Source: Synergistaceae bacterium (lineage in GTDB: Bacteria > Synergistota > Synergistia > Synergistales > Aminobacteriaceae). Taken from it: DNA of 16,134 nucleotides. The stretch is taken from NCBI GenBank assembly GCA_009778055.1, contig WRKN01000040.1, forward strand, positions 1 through 16,134. Reading direction: 5' to 3'. The notes under the pieces were generated by a model that saw only the letters and a program-made list of their open reading frames with translations, did no database searches and was not told where the DNA came from. Made by a program: the position numbers and the translations under genes. Shown one piece after another: positions 6,894-15,177 of the stretch; the first letter of the stretch is position 1; each line of letters starts with the position of its first letter.

Positions 6894-8216
6894 ATGCCTT
6901 TTACTTTCAAAAGAGGGATACATCCCAACGAACAAAAGCAATACACGGAAAACGTGCCTATAAAAGTGCTGCTTCCCGGGGTAAAAAACGAGATGGTTTT
7001 TCCTCTTTTGCAGCATTTGGGAGCGCCCTGCAAGCCGCTTGTTGAAATAGGGCAAAAGGTATTGCTGGGAGAAAAAATAGGCGACAGCGACGCCTTTATG
7101 AGCGCGCCGGTACACAGCAGCGTGTCGGGAACCGTGAAGGACATACGCCCGCATTTAACCGCAATCGGCACGATAGTGAACTCGATAATCATCGAAAACG
7201 ACGGCGAGTACTCCGAACACGAAAGCATCAAGCCGCGCAACTCTTTCGACGATCTTTCAAGAGAAGATATTTTATCCATCATCCGGGAAGCCGGGATAGT
7301 CGGGCTTGGCGGCGCGGGGTTCCCGACCCATGTAAAACTTTCGCCTCCGCCTGATAAAAAAATAGACACCGTCATCGTCAACGGCAGCGAATGTGAGCCG
7401 TATCTCACCACGGACAACCGGGTCATGCTGGAGGAATCGGATCAGCTCGTGCTTGGCCTGCGGATCATTCTGAAAGTGATTCAAAACGCCAGGGGCTTTA
7501 TCGCCATTGAGGACAACAAGCCGGAAGCCATCGAAGCGGTAAGAAAAAGCTGCGCGAACGTACCCAACATCAGAGTGGCGGTTCTTAAAACAAAATACCC
7601 GCAGGGCTCGGAAAAACAGCTCATCAGCGCGATTAAGAGAAGGGAAGTCCCGTCGGGCGGGCTTCCGCTTGACGCAGGCTGTATCGTCAACAACGTGGAT
7701 ACCGTTATAGCGGTGCACCGCGCCGTTTTCAGGGGACGCCCTCTCATGCGCAAGGTCGTCACGCTGACGGGCGGCGCGATTGAAAATCCGGGCAACTATA
7801 AAGCGCGCATCGGCACTAAATTGAGCGACCTGGTCGAGATGACCGGGGGGCTCAAACACAGCCCGGCAAAGATAGTCGTGGGCGGCCCCATGATGGGAGT
7901 GGCCATTTTCGATATAAACGTGCCGGTCGTTAAAACCACGTCCGGGGTGCTTTTCCTTACCGAAAGCGAGACGCGCATCCCGCCTGAGAAAAACTGCATC
8001 CGCTGCGGGCAATGCGTCGAGCACTGCCCGTCGGGCCTCATACCCATAGAGCTGAACACGGACGTTTTACGGGAGAGCAGCGGGATGTTTTTGGAGCATA
8101 ACGGACTCGACTGTATAGAATGCGGAAGCTGTTCTTACATATGCCCCGCCAAAAGGCGGCTGTCGGAGTCAATCCGCACCAGAAGAAGAGTTGAGCTTGC
8201 CAAGCGTAGAAAATAA
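6894..8216 (+). CDS. rnfC: Rnf complex subunit RnfC (NADH-binding, two 4Fe-4S clusters)
   Basis: RnfC is the peripheral cytoplasmic subunit of the ferredoxin:NAD+ oxidoreductase that binds NAD(H) and FMN. At 440 residues it has the normal clostridial-type length, without the long repeat tail of proteobacterial RnfC. It has the N-terminal barrel-like domain (residues ~1-105) and the nucleotide-binding motif GLGGAGFPTHVK (137-148). NGSECEPYLT (163-172) follows. Two C-terminal 4Fe-4S motifs are intact: C368, C371, C374, C378 and C407, C410, C413, C417. The ATG has a weak G-rich Shine-Dalgarno (GGGGGT) ~8 nt upstream. It opens the rnfCDGEAB order found in many anaerobes. Confidence 0.96.
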   Translation: MPFTFKRGIHPNEQKQYTENVPIKVLLPGVKNEMVFPLLQHLGAPCKPLVEIGQKVLLGEKIGDSDAFMSAPVHSSVSGTVKDIRPHLTAIGTIVNSIIIENDGEYSEHESIKPRNSFDDLSREDILSIIREAGIVGLGGAGFPTHVKLSPPPDKKIDTVIVNGSECEPYLTTDNRVMLEESDQLVLGLRIILKVIQNARGFIAIEDNKPEAIEAVRKSCANVPNIRVAVLKTKYPQGSEKQLISAIKRREVPSGGLPLDAGCIVNNVDTVIAVHRAVFRGRPLMRKVVTLTGGAIENPGNYKARIGTKLSDLVEMTGGLKHSPAKIVVGGPMMGVAIFDINVPVVKTTSGVLFLTESETRIPPEKNCIRCGQCVEHCPSGLIPIELNTDVLRESSGMFLEHNGLDCIECGSCSYICPAKRRLSESIRTRRRVELAKRRK

Positions 8217-8231
8217 GGAGGGAGCCGCGCG

Positions 8232-9194
8232 ATGAAGCATCAAATGCTGACGGTATCTTCACCGCCCCACATATATGGCACGGACACGGTCGTCAGGCGC
8301 ATGGGCGACGTGATTATCGCGCTTTCCCCCGCCTGCGCGCTGGGAGTATATTACTATGGGATAAGCGCGTTTTTCACAATGGGGATGTCCGTTTTGTCCG
8401 CGGTTTTGGCGGAGTTTCTGTTCCAGAAGGTCGCCGGTAAAAAAGTCACGGTAAACGACCTCAGCGCCGTCATCACGGGGATTTTACTGGCGTTTAACCT
8501 CCCGCCGGAGGTTCCTTTGTGGCTTCCCGCCGTCGGAAGTTTTTTCGCGATTATCGCGGTCAAGCAGTTGTTTGGCGGGCTGGGCTCGAATTTTGTAAAC
8601 CCGGCGCTTGCGGCAAGAGCGTTTTTGCTTGCGTCGTTTCCCATGCACATGACCAACTGGACGTTTTTGACGACGCCCGACGCGGTGACAAGCGCGACTC
8701 AACTGGCAGTAATAAAAGGGAATCCGGAGTTTGTGCCGCAAATGGCCGATTATTCGGCGCTTCTTTTCGGGAAAATAGGGGGATGTATAGGGGAAACCAG
8801 CGCGGCCGCCCTTATCGCCGGAGGGGTTTACCTGATTTACAGAAACGTCATAAATTGGAGAGTACCCGTGTTTTACATAGGGAGCTTTGCCGTGTTCGCG
8901 TTCGTTCTGGGGCGGGAGTCCTACTTTTCCGCTTATGTGCTTTATGAGGTGCTGTCGGGCGGTTTGATGCTGGGGGCGTTTTTTATGGCCACGGATTACG
9001 CCACAACCCCCATAACCCTGAACGGAAAAATAATCATGGGCATAGGATGCGGTTTGCTGACCGTCATTATAAGGTTTTACGGCGGCTACCCGGAAGGGGT
9101 CAGCTACGCCATCCTTATAATGAACATTTTTGTGCCGCTGATCGACAAATACGTCAGGCCGCGCGTCTATGGCAAAGGGAGGAGGATGGCGTGA
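8232..9194 (+). CDS. rnfD: Rnf complex membrane subunit RnfD (covalent FMN)
   Basis: RnfD is an integral membrane subunit homologous to NqrB and takes part in ion translocation. The 320-residue protein has many hydrophobic segments (for example ~28-62, 76-92, 98-112, 176-236, 240-312). The flavin-attachment motif appears as DAVTSATQLAVIK, with T156 the likely phosphoester-linked FMN site. This corresponds to the usual SGAT, with the local variation TSAT. KQLFGGLGSNFVNPALAARA (111-130) is a strongly conserved family block. The ATG at 8232 is preceded by AAGGAGGGAG (8215-8224). The stop TGA overlaps the GTG start of rnfG as GTGA (9191-9194). Confidence 0.95.
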   Translation: MKHQMLTVSSPPHIYGTDTVVRRMGDVIIALSPACALGVYYYGISAFFTMGMSVLSAVLAEFLFQKVAGKKVTVNDLSAVITGILLAFNLPPEVPLWLPAVGSFFAIIAVKQLFGGLGSNFVNPALAARAFLLASFPMHMTNWTFLTTPDAVTSATQLAVIKGNPEFVPQMADYSALLFGKIGGCIGETSAAALIAGGVYLIYRNVINWRVPVFYIGSFAVFAFVLGRESYFSAYVLYEVLSGGLMLGAFFMATDYATTPITLNGKIIMGIGCGLLTVIIRFYGGYPEGVSYAILIMNIFVPLIDKYVRPRVYGKGRRMA

Positions 9195-9766
9195 AGCACG
9201 TAATAAAACCAGCGTCCTATCTTTTCTTTGTGGCGGCTGTTACCACGGCGCTGCTGGTTCTGACCCACGCGGTTACTTTAGAACCCATCGCGAACCAACA
9301 TAAAAAGGCGCGGGAAAAAATGATGAGGGAAATTTTAACGCGGGCCGACGCTTTTCAGGAGATTCCGGCGGAAAAAGCAGGAAAAGCAGAAAAGAGCGGG
9401 AGCCTGGACAGGGTGTTTGAAGCCTTTAACGGCGGCGAAACAATCGGCTGGATAGTGGAGCTTTCCCCCGGCGGATACGGCGGCGCGATCAACATGATGG
9501 TCGGCATTTCAAAAGAAGACGACGCGGTCGCGGGCATACGCGTGCTGAGGCACAGCGAAACGCCGGGGCTTGGGGCGCTTGCCGCGACCGAGAGGTTTTA
9601 CAGCAAATATGAAGGAAGGAAGCTGGTTCCGCTAAAAGTCGTCAGGTCGCGCCCGCACGACGATGAAATTGACGCCATCACAAGCGCGACGATTACGACG
9701 CAAGCCGTCACCGACGCCGTCAACGAAGCTATAAAGTGGTATGCAGAAAGGGTATCGGGGGAGTGA
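9191..9766 (+). CDS. rnfG: Rnf complex subunit RnfG (covalent FMN)
   Basis: RnfG has one N-terminal membrane helix and an extracytoplasmic flavin domain. The true start is the GTG at 9191: AGGAGG lies at about 9180-9185, and the resulting 191-residue protein begins MKHVIKPASYLFFVAAVTTA, the expected membrane anchor (residues ~8-28). The frame is open further upstream to 9047, but that part only shadows rnfD. The FMN-binding domain shows HSETPGLGAL (121-130) and the attachment motif DAITSATITT, with T167 the likely FMN-bearing threonine. Attachment would need an ApbE-type flavin transferase, which is not in this window. The start overlaps the rnfD stop by 4 nt and rnfE follows 6 nt after the stop. 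Confidence 0.95.
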   Translation: MKHVIKPASYLFFVAAVTTALLVLTHAVTLEPIANQHKKAREKMMREILTRADAFQEIPAEKAGKAEKSGSLDRVFEAFNGGETIGWIVELSPGGYGGAINMMVGISKEDDAVAGIRVLRHSETPGLGALAATERFYSKYEGRKLVPLKVVRSRPHDDEIDAITSATITTQAVTDAVNEAIKWYAERVSGE

Positions 9767-9772
9767 CCTGAA

Positions 9773-10402
9773 ATGAGCTATTACAAACTTTTAAAAAAAG
9801 GAATAGTTGACGAGAACCCCATCTTTATACAGCTTGTCGCCCTGTGCCCGCTGCTTGCCGTCACGACTTCGGCGATAAACGGCATCAGCATGGGGCTTTC
9901 CACCGCCGCGGTCATGGTTTGCGCGTCCGCCGCGATTTCCGTTTTGCGCAAGGTTATTCCCAACGAGATACGGATAGCGGTGTTCGTTATAATCGTCGCC
10001 GGGTTCGTCACCATTCTGGAGCTTTTGATGGAGGCGTACGCGCCTCCGGCAATCAATGAGGCCCTTGGCATTTTTATACCCCTCATTGTCGTCAACTGTA
10101 TGGTTTTTTCCCGCCTGGAGGCTTTCGCGTCAAAAAACGGAGTTCTGCCCTCCGCCGCGGACGCGCTTGGCATGGGGCTGGGGTTTACCCTGGGGCTGAT
10201 GACGCTGGGCGTTATCCGCGAATTTTTAGGCAACGGTTCGGTGTTCGGCTTTGAGCTGCTGGCTGACCCGTCCGCGCACGTGCTTATCATGCTGATGGCG
10301 CCGGGGGCCTTTTTTACGCTGGGGGTAATTATAATGGTAATGAAATTTTACCGGGCACACCGGGCGTATTTTCGGGCTACGAAAGGGGGACTGAGCGGAT
10401 GA
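9773..10402 (+). CDS. rnfE: Rnf complex membrane subunit RnfE
   Basis: RnfE (NqrD/RsxE family) is a membrane subunit that, with RnfA, holds an intramembrane iron centre. The 209-residue length fits. It shows the family start KGIVDENPIFIQLVALCPLL with C25, a second Cys in IPLIVVNCMVF (C109), and about six hydrophobic segments. In related Nqr/Rnf structures a cysteine pair from each of the two homologous subunits binds the iron centre, and both pairs are intact here (see rnfA). A G-rich Shine-Dalgarno (GGGGGAG, 9757-9763) precedes the ATG. The 3' end overlaps rnfA in ATGA (10399-10402), indicating coupled translation. Confidence 0.96.
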   Translation: MSYYKLLKKGIVDENPIFIQLVALCPLLAVTTSAINGISMGLSTAAVMVCASAAISVLRKVIPNEIRIAVFVIIVAGFVTILELLMEAYAPPAINEALGIFIPLIVVNCMVFSRLEAFASKNGVLPSAADALGMGLGFTLGLMTLGVIREFLGNGSVFGFELLADPSAHVLIMLMAPGAFFTLGVIIMVMKFYRAHRAYFRATKGGLSG

Positions 10403-10980
10403 ATCCGTTTATGGTGCTGATAGGGGCGGCTCTCGTAAACAACTACGTTTTGACGCAGTTTTTAGGGATGTGCCCTTTTTTCGGGGTTTCAAACAAAACC
10501 GAGACCGCCCTTGGCATGGGGTTTGCCGTTTTGTTCGTCATGACGCTGGCCTCCGCGATAACCCATCCTTTTTATCACTATATTTTAGTGCCGCTCAACG
10601 CCGGCTACCTTCAAACGGTGGTGTTCATTCTGATCATCGCCTCGCTGGTGCAGTTTGTCGAGATGTTTCTGAAAAAATCATTCCGCGCGCTTTACGCGTC
10701 GTTAGGTATTTTTCTCCCCATGATAACGACGAACTGCGCGATATTCGGCGTTACCCTCATCAACGTAAAAGACCCGCACTCCTTTACCGAAGCGGTCGTC
10801 AACAGCGCCGGCGCGGGAATCGGTTTTCTGCTCGCGCTGCTTTTGCTGGCCGGGGTACGCGAAAAATCCGACAACAATCCCGATATCCCCGAGATATTCA
10901 AAGGCTTCCCGCTTGCCCTGTTTTCGGCCGGGCTGATGAGTATCGCGCTTATGGGATTTCAGGGCTTGATAAAGTTTTGA
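10399..10980 (+). CDS. rnfA: Rnf complex membrane subunit RnfA
   Basis: RnfA (NqrE/RsxA family) is the inverted-topology partner of RnfE. The 193-residue protein shows NNYVLTQFLGMCPFFGVS with C25, and FLPMITTNCAIFGVTLIN with C113, the two cysteines expected to bind the shared iron centre. About six membrane helices are apparent. GGGGGACTGAGCGG lies just before the ATG. Its start overlaps the stop of rnfE and its own stop lies 4 nt before rnfB. Confidence 0.97.
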   Translation: MNPFMVLIGAALVNNYVLTQFLGMCPFFGVSNKTETALGMGFAVLFVMTLASAITHPFYHYILVPLNAGYLQTVVFILIIASLVQFVEMFLKKSFRALYASLGIFLPMITTNCAIFGVTLINVKDPHSFTEAVVNSAGAGIGFLLALLLLAGVREKSDNNPDIPEIFKGFPLALFSAGLMSIALMGFQGLIKF

Positions 10981-10984
10981 CGAC

Positions 10985-11782
10985 ATGACAGCGAGCATAC
11001 TGTACACGATTCTCAGCGTAAGCGGCCTGTCCCTCGTTTTCGGCGCTCTGCTCGGCTTTGCGGCCAAAAAGTTCGCCGTTCGGGTTGACCCCAAAGTGGA
11101 ACAGATAATCGGCGTTTTGCCCGGCACCAACTGCGGCGGCTGCGGTTTTCCCGGCTGCGCCGTATTCGCGGAGGCCGTCACAAAAAAAGACGCCGGCTAT
11201 AACGGCTGCCCTGTGGGCGGAGCAACCGCCGCCGCCCAAATTGCCGACGCCATGGGGATCAACCCTGTGGCGTCGGAAAGAAAAATCGCGTTCGTAAAAT
11301 GCAACGGGAAGGATGACAACGTAAAAAGAAATTACATCTACGACGGCCCTAAAAGCTGTGTGGCCGCGTCTCAACTGGCCACCGGCGGGAATAAGTCATG
11401 CGCGTATAGCTGCATAGGGCTTGGAAGCTGTAAAAATTCCTGCCCGTTCGGGGCCATAAAAATAACCGACGGCATCGCCGGAATTGACGGGAAGAAATGT
11501 ACCGCCTGCGGCAAGTGCGTCGCGGCCTGCCCCAAAAAACTGATTGAAATGGTTCCGGAAAAAAGCAAAGTCCGGGTTCTGTGCAACTCGATGGACACGG
11601 GCAAGGTAGTGAGAGCAAACTGCCGCGCCGGCTGCATAGGCTGCAAAGTCTGCCAGAAACTGTGTGAGGCGGGGGCCATAACGATTGAAAACAGCGTCGC
11701 CCATATTGACTACGAAAAGTGCACGTTATGTATGGTATGCGTAAACAAATGCCCCGTAAAAACGATTAAGGCAATGCCTTGA
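10985..11782 (+). CDS. rnfB: Rnf complex electron-entry subunit RnfB (polyferredoxin)
   Basis: RnfB accepts electrons from reduced ferredoxin and passes them into the complex. The 265-residue protein has an N-terminal membrane helix (~3-25), then the N-terminal cluster motif TNCGGCGFPGC with C50, C53, C58 and C75. Four further cysteine groups follow: C139/C143/C149/C153, C172/C175/C178/C182, C217/C220/C223/C227 and C246/C249/C252/C256. This is more than the two ferredoxin motifs of proteobacterial RsxB and fits the longer RnfB of anaerobes. No good Shine-Dalgarno lies in the 4-nt gap after rnfA, so translation is probably coupled. It ends 2 nt from the convergent ppx-like gene. Confidence 0.95.
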   Translation: MTASILYTILSVSGLSLVFGALLGFAAKKFAVRVDPKVEQIIGVLPGTNCGGCGFPGCAVFAEAVTKKDAGYNGCPVGGATAAAQIADAMGINPVASERKIAFVKCNGKDDNVKRNYIYDGPKSCVAASQLATGGNKSCAYSCIGLGSCKNSCPFGAIKITDGIAGIDGKKCTACGKCVAACPKKLIEMVPEKSKVRVLCNSMDTGKVVRANCRAGCIGCKVCQKLCEAGAITIENSVAHIDYEKCTLCMVCVNKCPVKTIKAMP

Positions 11783-11784
11783 AC

Positions 11785-13386
11785 TTAATCGCCCGACGCT
11801 ACGCGCAGGTCGTGGGCGAGGATTTTTTTGAAAGCCGGTATTGACTTTTCTATCGAGTACAGCTCGGTGTAAGAGGGCTGAGTGAGTGTCAGCCGCAAAT
11901 CTACTCCTTTATCTCCTTTTTCTCCTGCTTCGCCTCGAGTCAGTACGGCCGAGGTCACGGTTTGCTGTTGGCTGCGATCCAGGCTTTCTCCCATATTCAG
12001 AAACAATCCCAGTATTTGGGAGATTTTCTTGGTTTTGGAGTCGAGTGCATTGTAGCACGGGTCAAGGGCGTTCTTCTTAGGTGACCATTTTGTGTGAAAA
12101 TACGCGGCGTGGCTCATTATGTCGATCTCCTCGCGGTTGAAACCCAGGAGTTCGGCATTTTTTATGATGTAGCGGCTGTGAATGTGGTGCTCGTTGAAAG
12201 ACAGGAAAAGCCCGATGTCGTGGAGCAGCCCCGCGTAGTAAAGCAGCTCGCGCTCGGCCTGTCCGTACGGATGCAGTTTTAGTTTGGCCGCGCTGTCGAA
12301 AAGCTCCAAGGCAAGGCGGCCCACCCATTTGGAATGAGGCTCGTTGAAGCCGCACGACCTCGCCAGGCGCAGAATATTCTGCTCCCGAAAGCACCTGTCC
12401 TCATCCAAGTAAGCGTATTTCCCTCTGAGAAGATAGTCCTGTAACATGCCGTCGAGCAGCCCTCTTTGGCTGACCTGAAGCTCCTGCATACCCAGGTCCT
12501 CCATGATGGTCTGAAGAACGGCGGCCCCCGCGACGATGATGTCCGCTCTCTGAGGCTGTATGCCCGGTATTTTTTTCCTGTCTTCCAGTGAAACGGAGCA
12601 GAGCTTTTTCGCGGTCTCGGAGAGGGCTTTAAGCGATATTGAAAGGCTTTTGCCTCCCGCGGATACCTCGGCCAGGTTCTCTATGGTTCCGCTGCTGCCG
12701 ATCATCATATCCAGCTTCATGCCGCGCAATTTCTGAACGCTGTGCAGAGAGTTGCTGCGCACGAAAAGGCGAATTTCATCGTATAGTTTGGGAGAAATAG
12801 GCTTTTGCCCCGAAACGTAAGGGAAAGCGTTCGCCACGCGAACCGCCCCCAGTTTCATCGAATCCAGGTGTAAAGACTCCAGGCCGCGCCCAACGCTGAG
12901 TTCTGTGCTGCCTCCGCCTATGTCTATAAAAAGCGCGGTGTCATTTTCCGCGAAGCGCAGGCCGGTTCCTACCCGCAGCCCTGTGCCTACTCCGATCTGT
13001 ATAAGGCGCGCCTCCTCCAGCCCGGAAATGACGGCGAACCGGACGCCGGTTTCCCTGGCCGCCCGCTCAAGGAACTCGCCGCCGTTCTTCGCGTCCCTGA
13101 CCGCCGCCGTGGTGTAAGCCACGACGTCCACGGCATTGTAGCCTCTCTGGATCTCGGCTATGTTGTGCAGGGCGGCGATTGTGCGCACCATCGCCTGTTC
13201 CGTCAGGCGCTTTTTCGTGAACGCCCCCTCGCCCAGGCGCACCGTTTGTTTGTAACGGGTCAACACGGTGTGGGTTTTGTTCGGGTCGATCCTCACGACC
13301 ATAAGCCGCACCGAATTCGACCCAAGGTCTACCAGAGCCACGACAGGCGAATTTTCCATCTCACGTTCTCTCGGAGCGTCATACAT
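11785..13386 (-). CDS. ppx: Ppx/GppA-family phosphatase with C-terminal HD domain
   Basis: Members hydrolyse polyphosphate from its end (Ppx) or pppGpp to ppGpp (GppA). Sequence does not decide between them. The 533-residue product has the ASKHA fold motifs VDLGSNSVRL (19-28), SGLEEARL (121-128), FIDIGGGSTELSVG (153-166), DSMKLGAVR (175-183) and IGSSGTIENL (229-238). The C-terminal half (~325-533) looks like an HD-type domain, with LLHDIG (387-392) and the histidine cluster EHHIHSRYI (399-407). The ATG at 13386 has no strong ribosome site. An ATG nine codons in (13359) would start MENSPVVALVDLG and is equally possible. A six-residue tandem duplication (VGTGLR twice, residues 133-144) is odd. 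It stands alone on its strand with its own promoter. Confidence 0.92.
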   Translation of the reverse strand: MYDAPREREMENSPVVALVDLGSNSVRLMVVRIDPNKTHTVLTRYKQTVRLGEGAFTKKRLTEQAMVRTIAALHNIAEIQRGYNAVDVVAYTTAAVRDAKNGGEFLERAARETGVRFAVISGLEEARLIQIGVGTGLRVGTGLRFAENDTALFIDIGGGSTELSVGRGLESLHLDSMKLGAVRVANAFPYVSGQKPISPKLYDEIRLFVRSNSLHSVQKLRGMKLDMMIGSSGTIENLAEVSAGGKSLSISLKALSETAKKLCSVSLEDRKKIPGIQPQRADIIVAGAAVLQTIMEDLGMQELQVSQRGLLDGMLQDYLLRGKYAYLDEDRCFREQNILRLARSCGFNEPHSKWVGRLALELFDSAAKLKLHPYGQAERELLYYAGLLHDIGLFLSFNEHHIHSRYIIKNAELLGFNREEIDIMSHAAYFHTKWSPKKNALDPCYNALDSKTKKISQILGLFLNMGESLDRSQQQTVTSAVLTRGEAGEKGDKGVDLRLTLTQPSYTELYSIEKSIPAFKKILAHDLRVASGD

Positions 13387-13424
13387 AAACGATCACACTC
13401 TTTCCCACGAATAATCCTTGGAAA

Positions 13425-13452
13425 ATATTAGCATATCAGCTTAACAGTGTAA
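13425..13452 (-). promoter_or_regulatory. Likely sigma-70-type promoter of the ppx-like gene
   Basis: On the minus strand TTACAC (13452-13447) and TAATAT (13430-13425) are separated by 16 nt, with matches of 4/6 and 5/6 to the consensus boxes. The -10 ends about 38 nt before the first possible ATG. The gap 13387-13475 holds no gene. Confidence 0.5.
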
Positions 13453-13475
13453 CGTATCAGAATGTTAAACCGTGT

Positions 13476-15158
13476 TCATTTTTGCGCCGCCGCCTTCAGC
13501 TTCATCTTTACCAGCGCGGCTCCCATAAGGACAAGCGCGACGTACCCATAGGACAGCTTGCATCCTGTTCTTTTGTCCGCCGTTTTCGCCTCCTGGATGA
13601 TAATTCGGCCTTCCTTCGGGGCGGAAACCGGCGAGTGTTTTCGGATATATACGGCCAGCGCCTCGTCGGCAGCCGCGAGGTCATCGCGGTCTATCGGCAG
13701 CTCGCCGAGCATTGTGTAATAATCTCCGCCGGTCATCAAATAGTCGGATCCGGCAAGACTGAAACGCGTTGTATTATCACTCAACGACAACGCCGCGCCG
13801 TCGTCGAGCGTAATGGAAACGATACGTTTCCCCACCGGCGCGGAGGGGTCGTAACCGAAACGAAATCCTGATACATGCAAAAACCTTCCCTGTTCGGATT
13901 TTTCGTGGTCTATATTCCCCTGTTCGTCGAGGATAATGCCGCTGACGCCATTTTCCAGAGTTTTAGCGAGCAAAACGGGGGTGACGGTTTTAACCATTAG
14001 CTTGTTCCCGTACGGCAGGACGTTTAAAATATCGCCCTTTGTAATAACGCCCGGCGTGACGTCGGCTCGTATGTCGCCGCCGTTCGTTACGGCTAAACCG
14101 GCCTTGGCGGATTCACGGTACGCGTCCGCCACAAGGCTGCCCAGCGGCATTTCCTGTGTGCGCACGCCGGGCGCTCTGGCGCTTGACATCGCGTCCGCGG
14201 CTTCTCCCACAGGCTCCTTTAATATAACGTCCTGCGCCGCCTTTATTTCGGATAGCTTCGCGGCGACGGCCCCGTCCGGCGGCGTTTGCCACGCTTCCTC
14301 GCAGCTTATCAGCGACGCGGTTTTAGACGCGATTCGGCCGCCTTCCAGGATAATGGTCACTTTGCCGAGGTTGTCGCCGTGCTGTCCCGCCTGAGCGATA
14401 AGAACCCCATTTTCGAGCAAGCCGTTCTCGAGCGCGGTGTGGCTGTGGCCGTCGATGATCACGTCTATCTCAGGGACTTCGCGCGCAAGAGCCGTCGATA
14501 ACGTCCCCTCGTACGGAGTTACGCCCAAATGGCATAAGGCCGCCACCACGTGGACGCCCTGTCCGCGTAAGGACTTCGCCGTCTCGCGCGCCGCTTTTAT
14601 CGGGTCTTCAAACGTAAGCCCCCTGACATTTCCGGGCATTGCCAAATGCTCCGTCTCTTCCGTCGTGACGCCGAAAATTCCGATTTTGACGCCGTTTATT
14701 TCAATAATCTCCAAGACGCTCAAGAGCGGCTTGCCGTCCTTCATCACGTTTGCCGCCAGGAAGGGAAAATCCGCCATGCCTTCCAATTCCACAAGGCGCT
14801 CGAAGCCGTAATCGAATTCATGGTTTCCCGCCGTCATCGCGTCGTAGCCCGCCTCGTTCATGAGCGCGACTATATCCTCTCCCTTGCCCAGCGTGGCTAT
14901 CGCGAGGCCTTGCAGCGCGTCTCCCGCGTCAACCAGGATGGAATAGGGCACGGTTTTATGTATTGCCGCTACGCGGTCGATCCCTATAATGTCTTTCCCG
15001 TTGCCTTCCACACGGCCGTGAGTGTCGTTTGTATGAAATATGACAATCTCCGCTCCCGCCGCCTGCGCCGCGTACGCAAAGAACGCCGCCAGCAGCAGGG
15101 CCGGCAAAAACGCCGCCGATAATATTTTCTTCAGATTACAACGCCGTAAAATACTCAT
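13476..15158 (-). CDS. Exported 5'-nucleotidase / UshA-like metallophosphoesterase, membrane-anchored
   Basis: These enzymes dephosphorylate extracellular or periplasmic nucleotides so nucleosides can be taken up. The ATG at 15158 is chosen because GGAGGTG (15165-15171) lies 6 nt upstream. An in-frame GTG at 15167 is part of that ribosome site. The 560-residue protein begins with a signal sequence (residues ~1-36, ending AQAAGA). The metal-site motifs are FHTNDTHG (41-48), DAGDALQG (77-84), GNHEFDYG (111-118), H210 and DGHSHT (236-241). The C-terminal substrate domain shows TNGGDIRAD and LPYGNKL. A final hydrophobic stretch, YGYVALVLMGAALVKMKLK, looks like a membrane anchor. Its upstream gap holds only its ribosome site next to the broken transporter gene. 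Exact substrate cannot be told: 2',3'-cyclic nucleotide or UDP-sugar activity is possible. Confidence 0.92.
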   Translation of the reverse strand: MSILRRCNLKKILSAAFLPALLLAAFFAYAAQAAGAEIVIFHTNDTHGRVEGNGKDIIGIDRVAAIHKTVPYSILVDAGDALQGLAIATLGKGEDIVALMNEAGYDAMTAGNHEFDYGFERLVELEGMADFPFLAANVMKDGKPLLSVLEIIEINGVKIGIFGVTTEETEHLAMPGNVRGLTFEDPIKAARETAKSLRGQGVHVVAALCHLGVTPYEGTLSTALAREVPEIDVIIDGHSHTALENGLLENGVLIAQAGQHGDNLGKVTIILEGGRIASKTASLISCEEAWQTPPDGAVAAKLSEIKAAQDVILKEPVGEAADAMSSARAPGVRTQEMPLGSLVADAYRESAKAGLAVTNGGDIRADVTPGVITKGDILNVLPYGNKLMVKTVTPVLLAKTLENGVSGIILDEQGNIDHEKSEQGRFLHVSGFRFGYDPSAPVGKRIVSITLDDGAALSLSDNTTRFSLAGSDYLMTGGDYYTMLGELPIDRDDLAAADEALAVYIRKHSPVSAPKEGRIIIQEAKTADKRTGCKLSYGYVALVLMGAALVKMKLKAAAQK

Positions 15159-15164
15159 AAAGGT

Positions 15165-15171
15165 CACCTCC
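15165..15171 (-). promoter_or_regulatory. Shine-Dalgarno of the 5'-nucleotidase gene
   Basis: GGAGGTG on the minus strand, 6 nt before ATG 15158-15156. It contains the alternative in-frame GTG and so rules that out as the better start. Confidence 0.8.
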
Positions 15172-15177
15172 GAAAAC

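Noticed and set aside
6296..7426. 376-codon minus-strand open frame across pgsA and rnfC
   Set aside because: It crosses two well-supported plus-strand genes, and its composition (runs of H, R, Q) is typical of an antisense frame.
7272..8024. 250-codon minus-strand open frame inside rnfC
   Set aside because: It is fully antisense to rnfC, with no family motif or ribosome site.
9047..9190. Upstream extension of the rnfG frame
   Set aside because: This part overlaps rnfD in another frame. The GTG at 9191 with AGGAGG and the normal RnfG N-terminus explains the gene.
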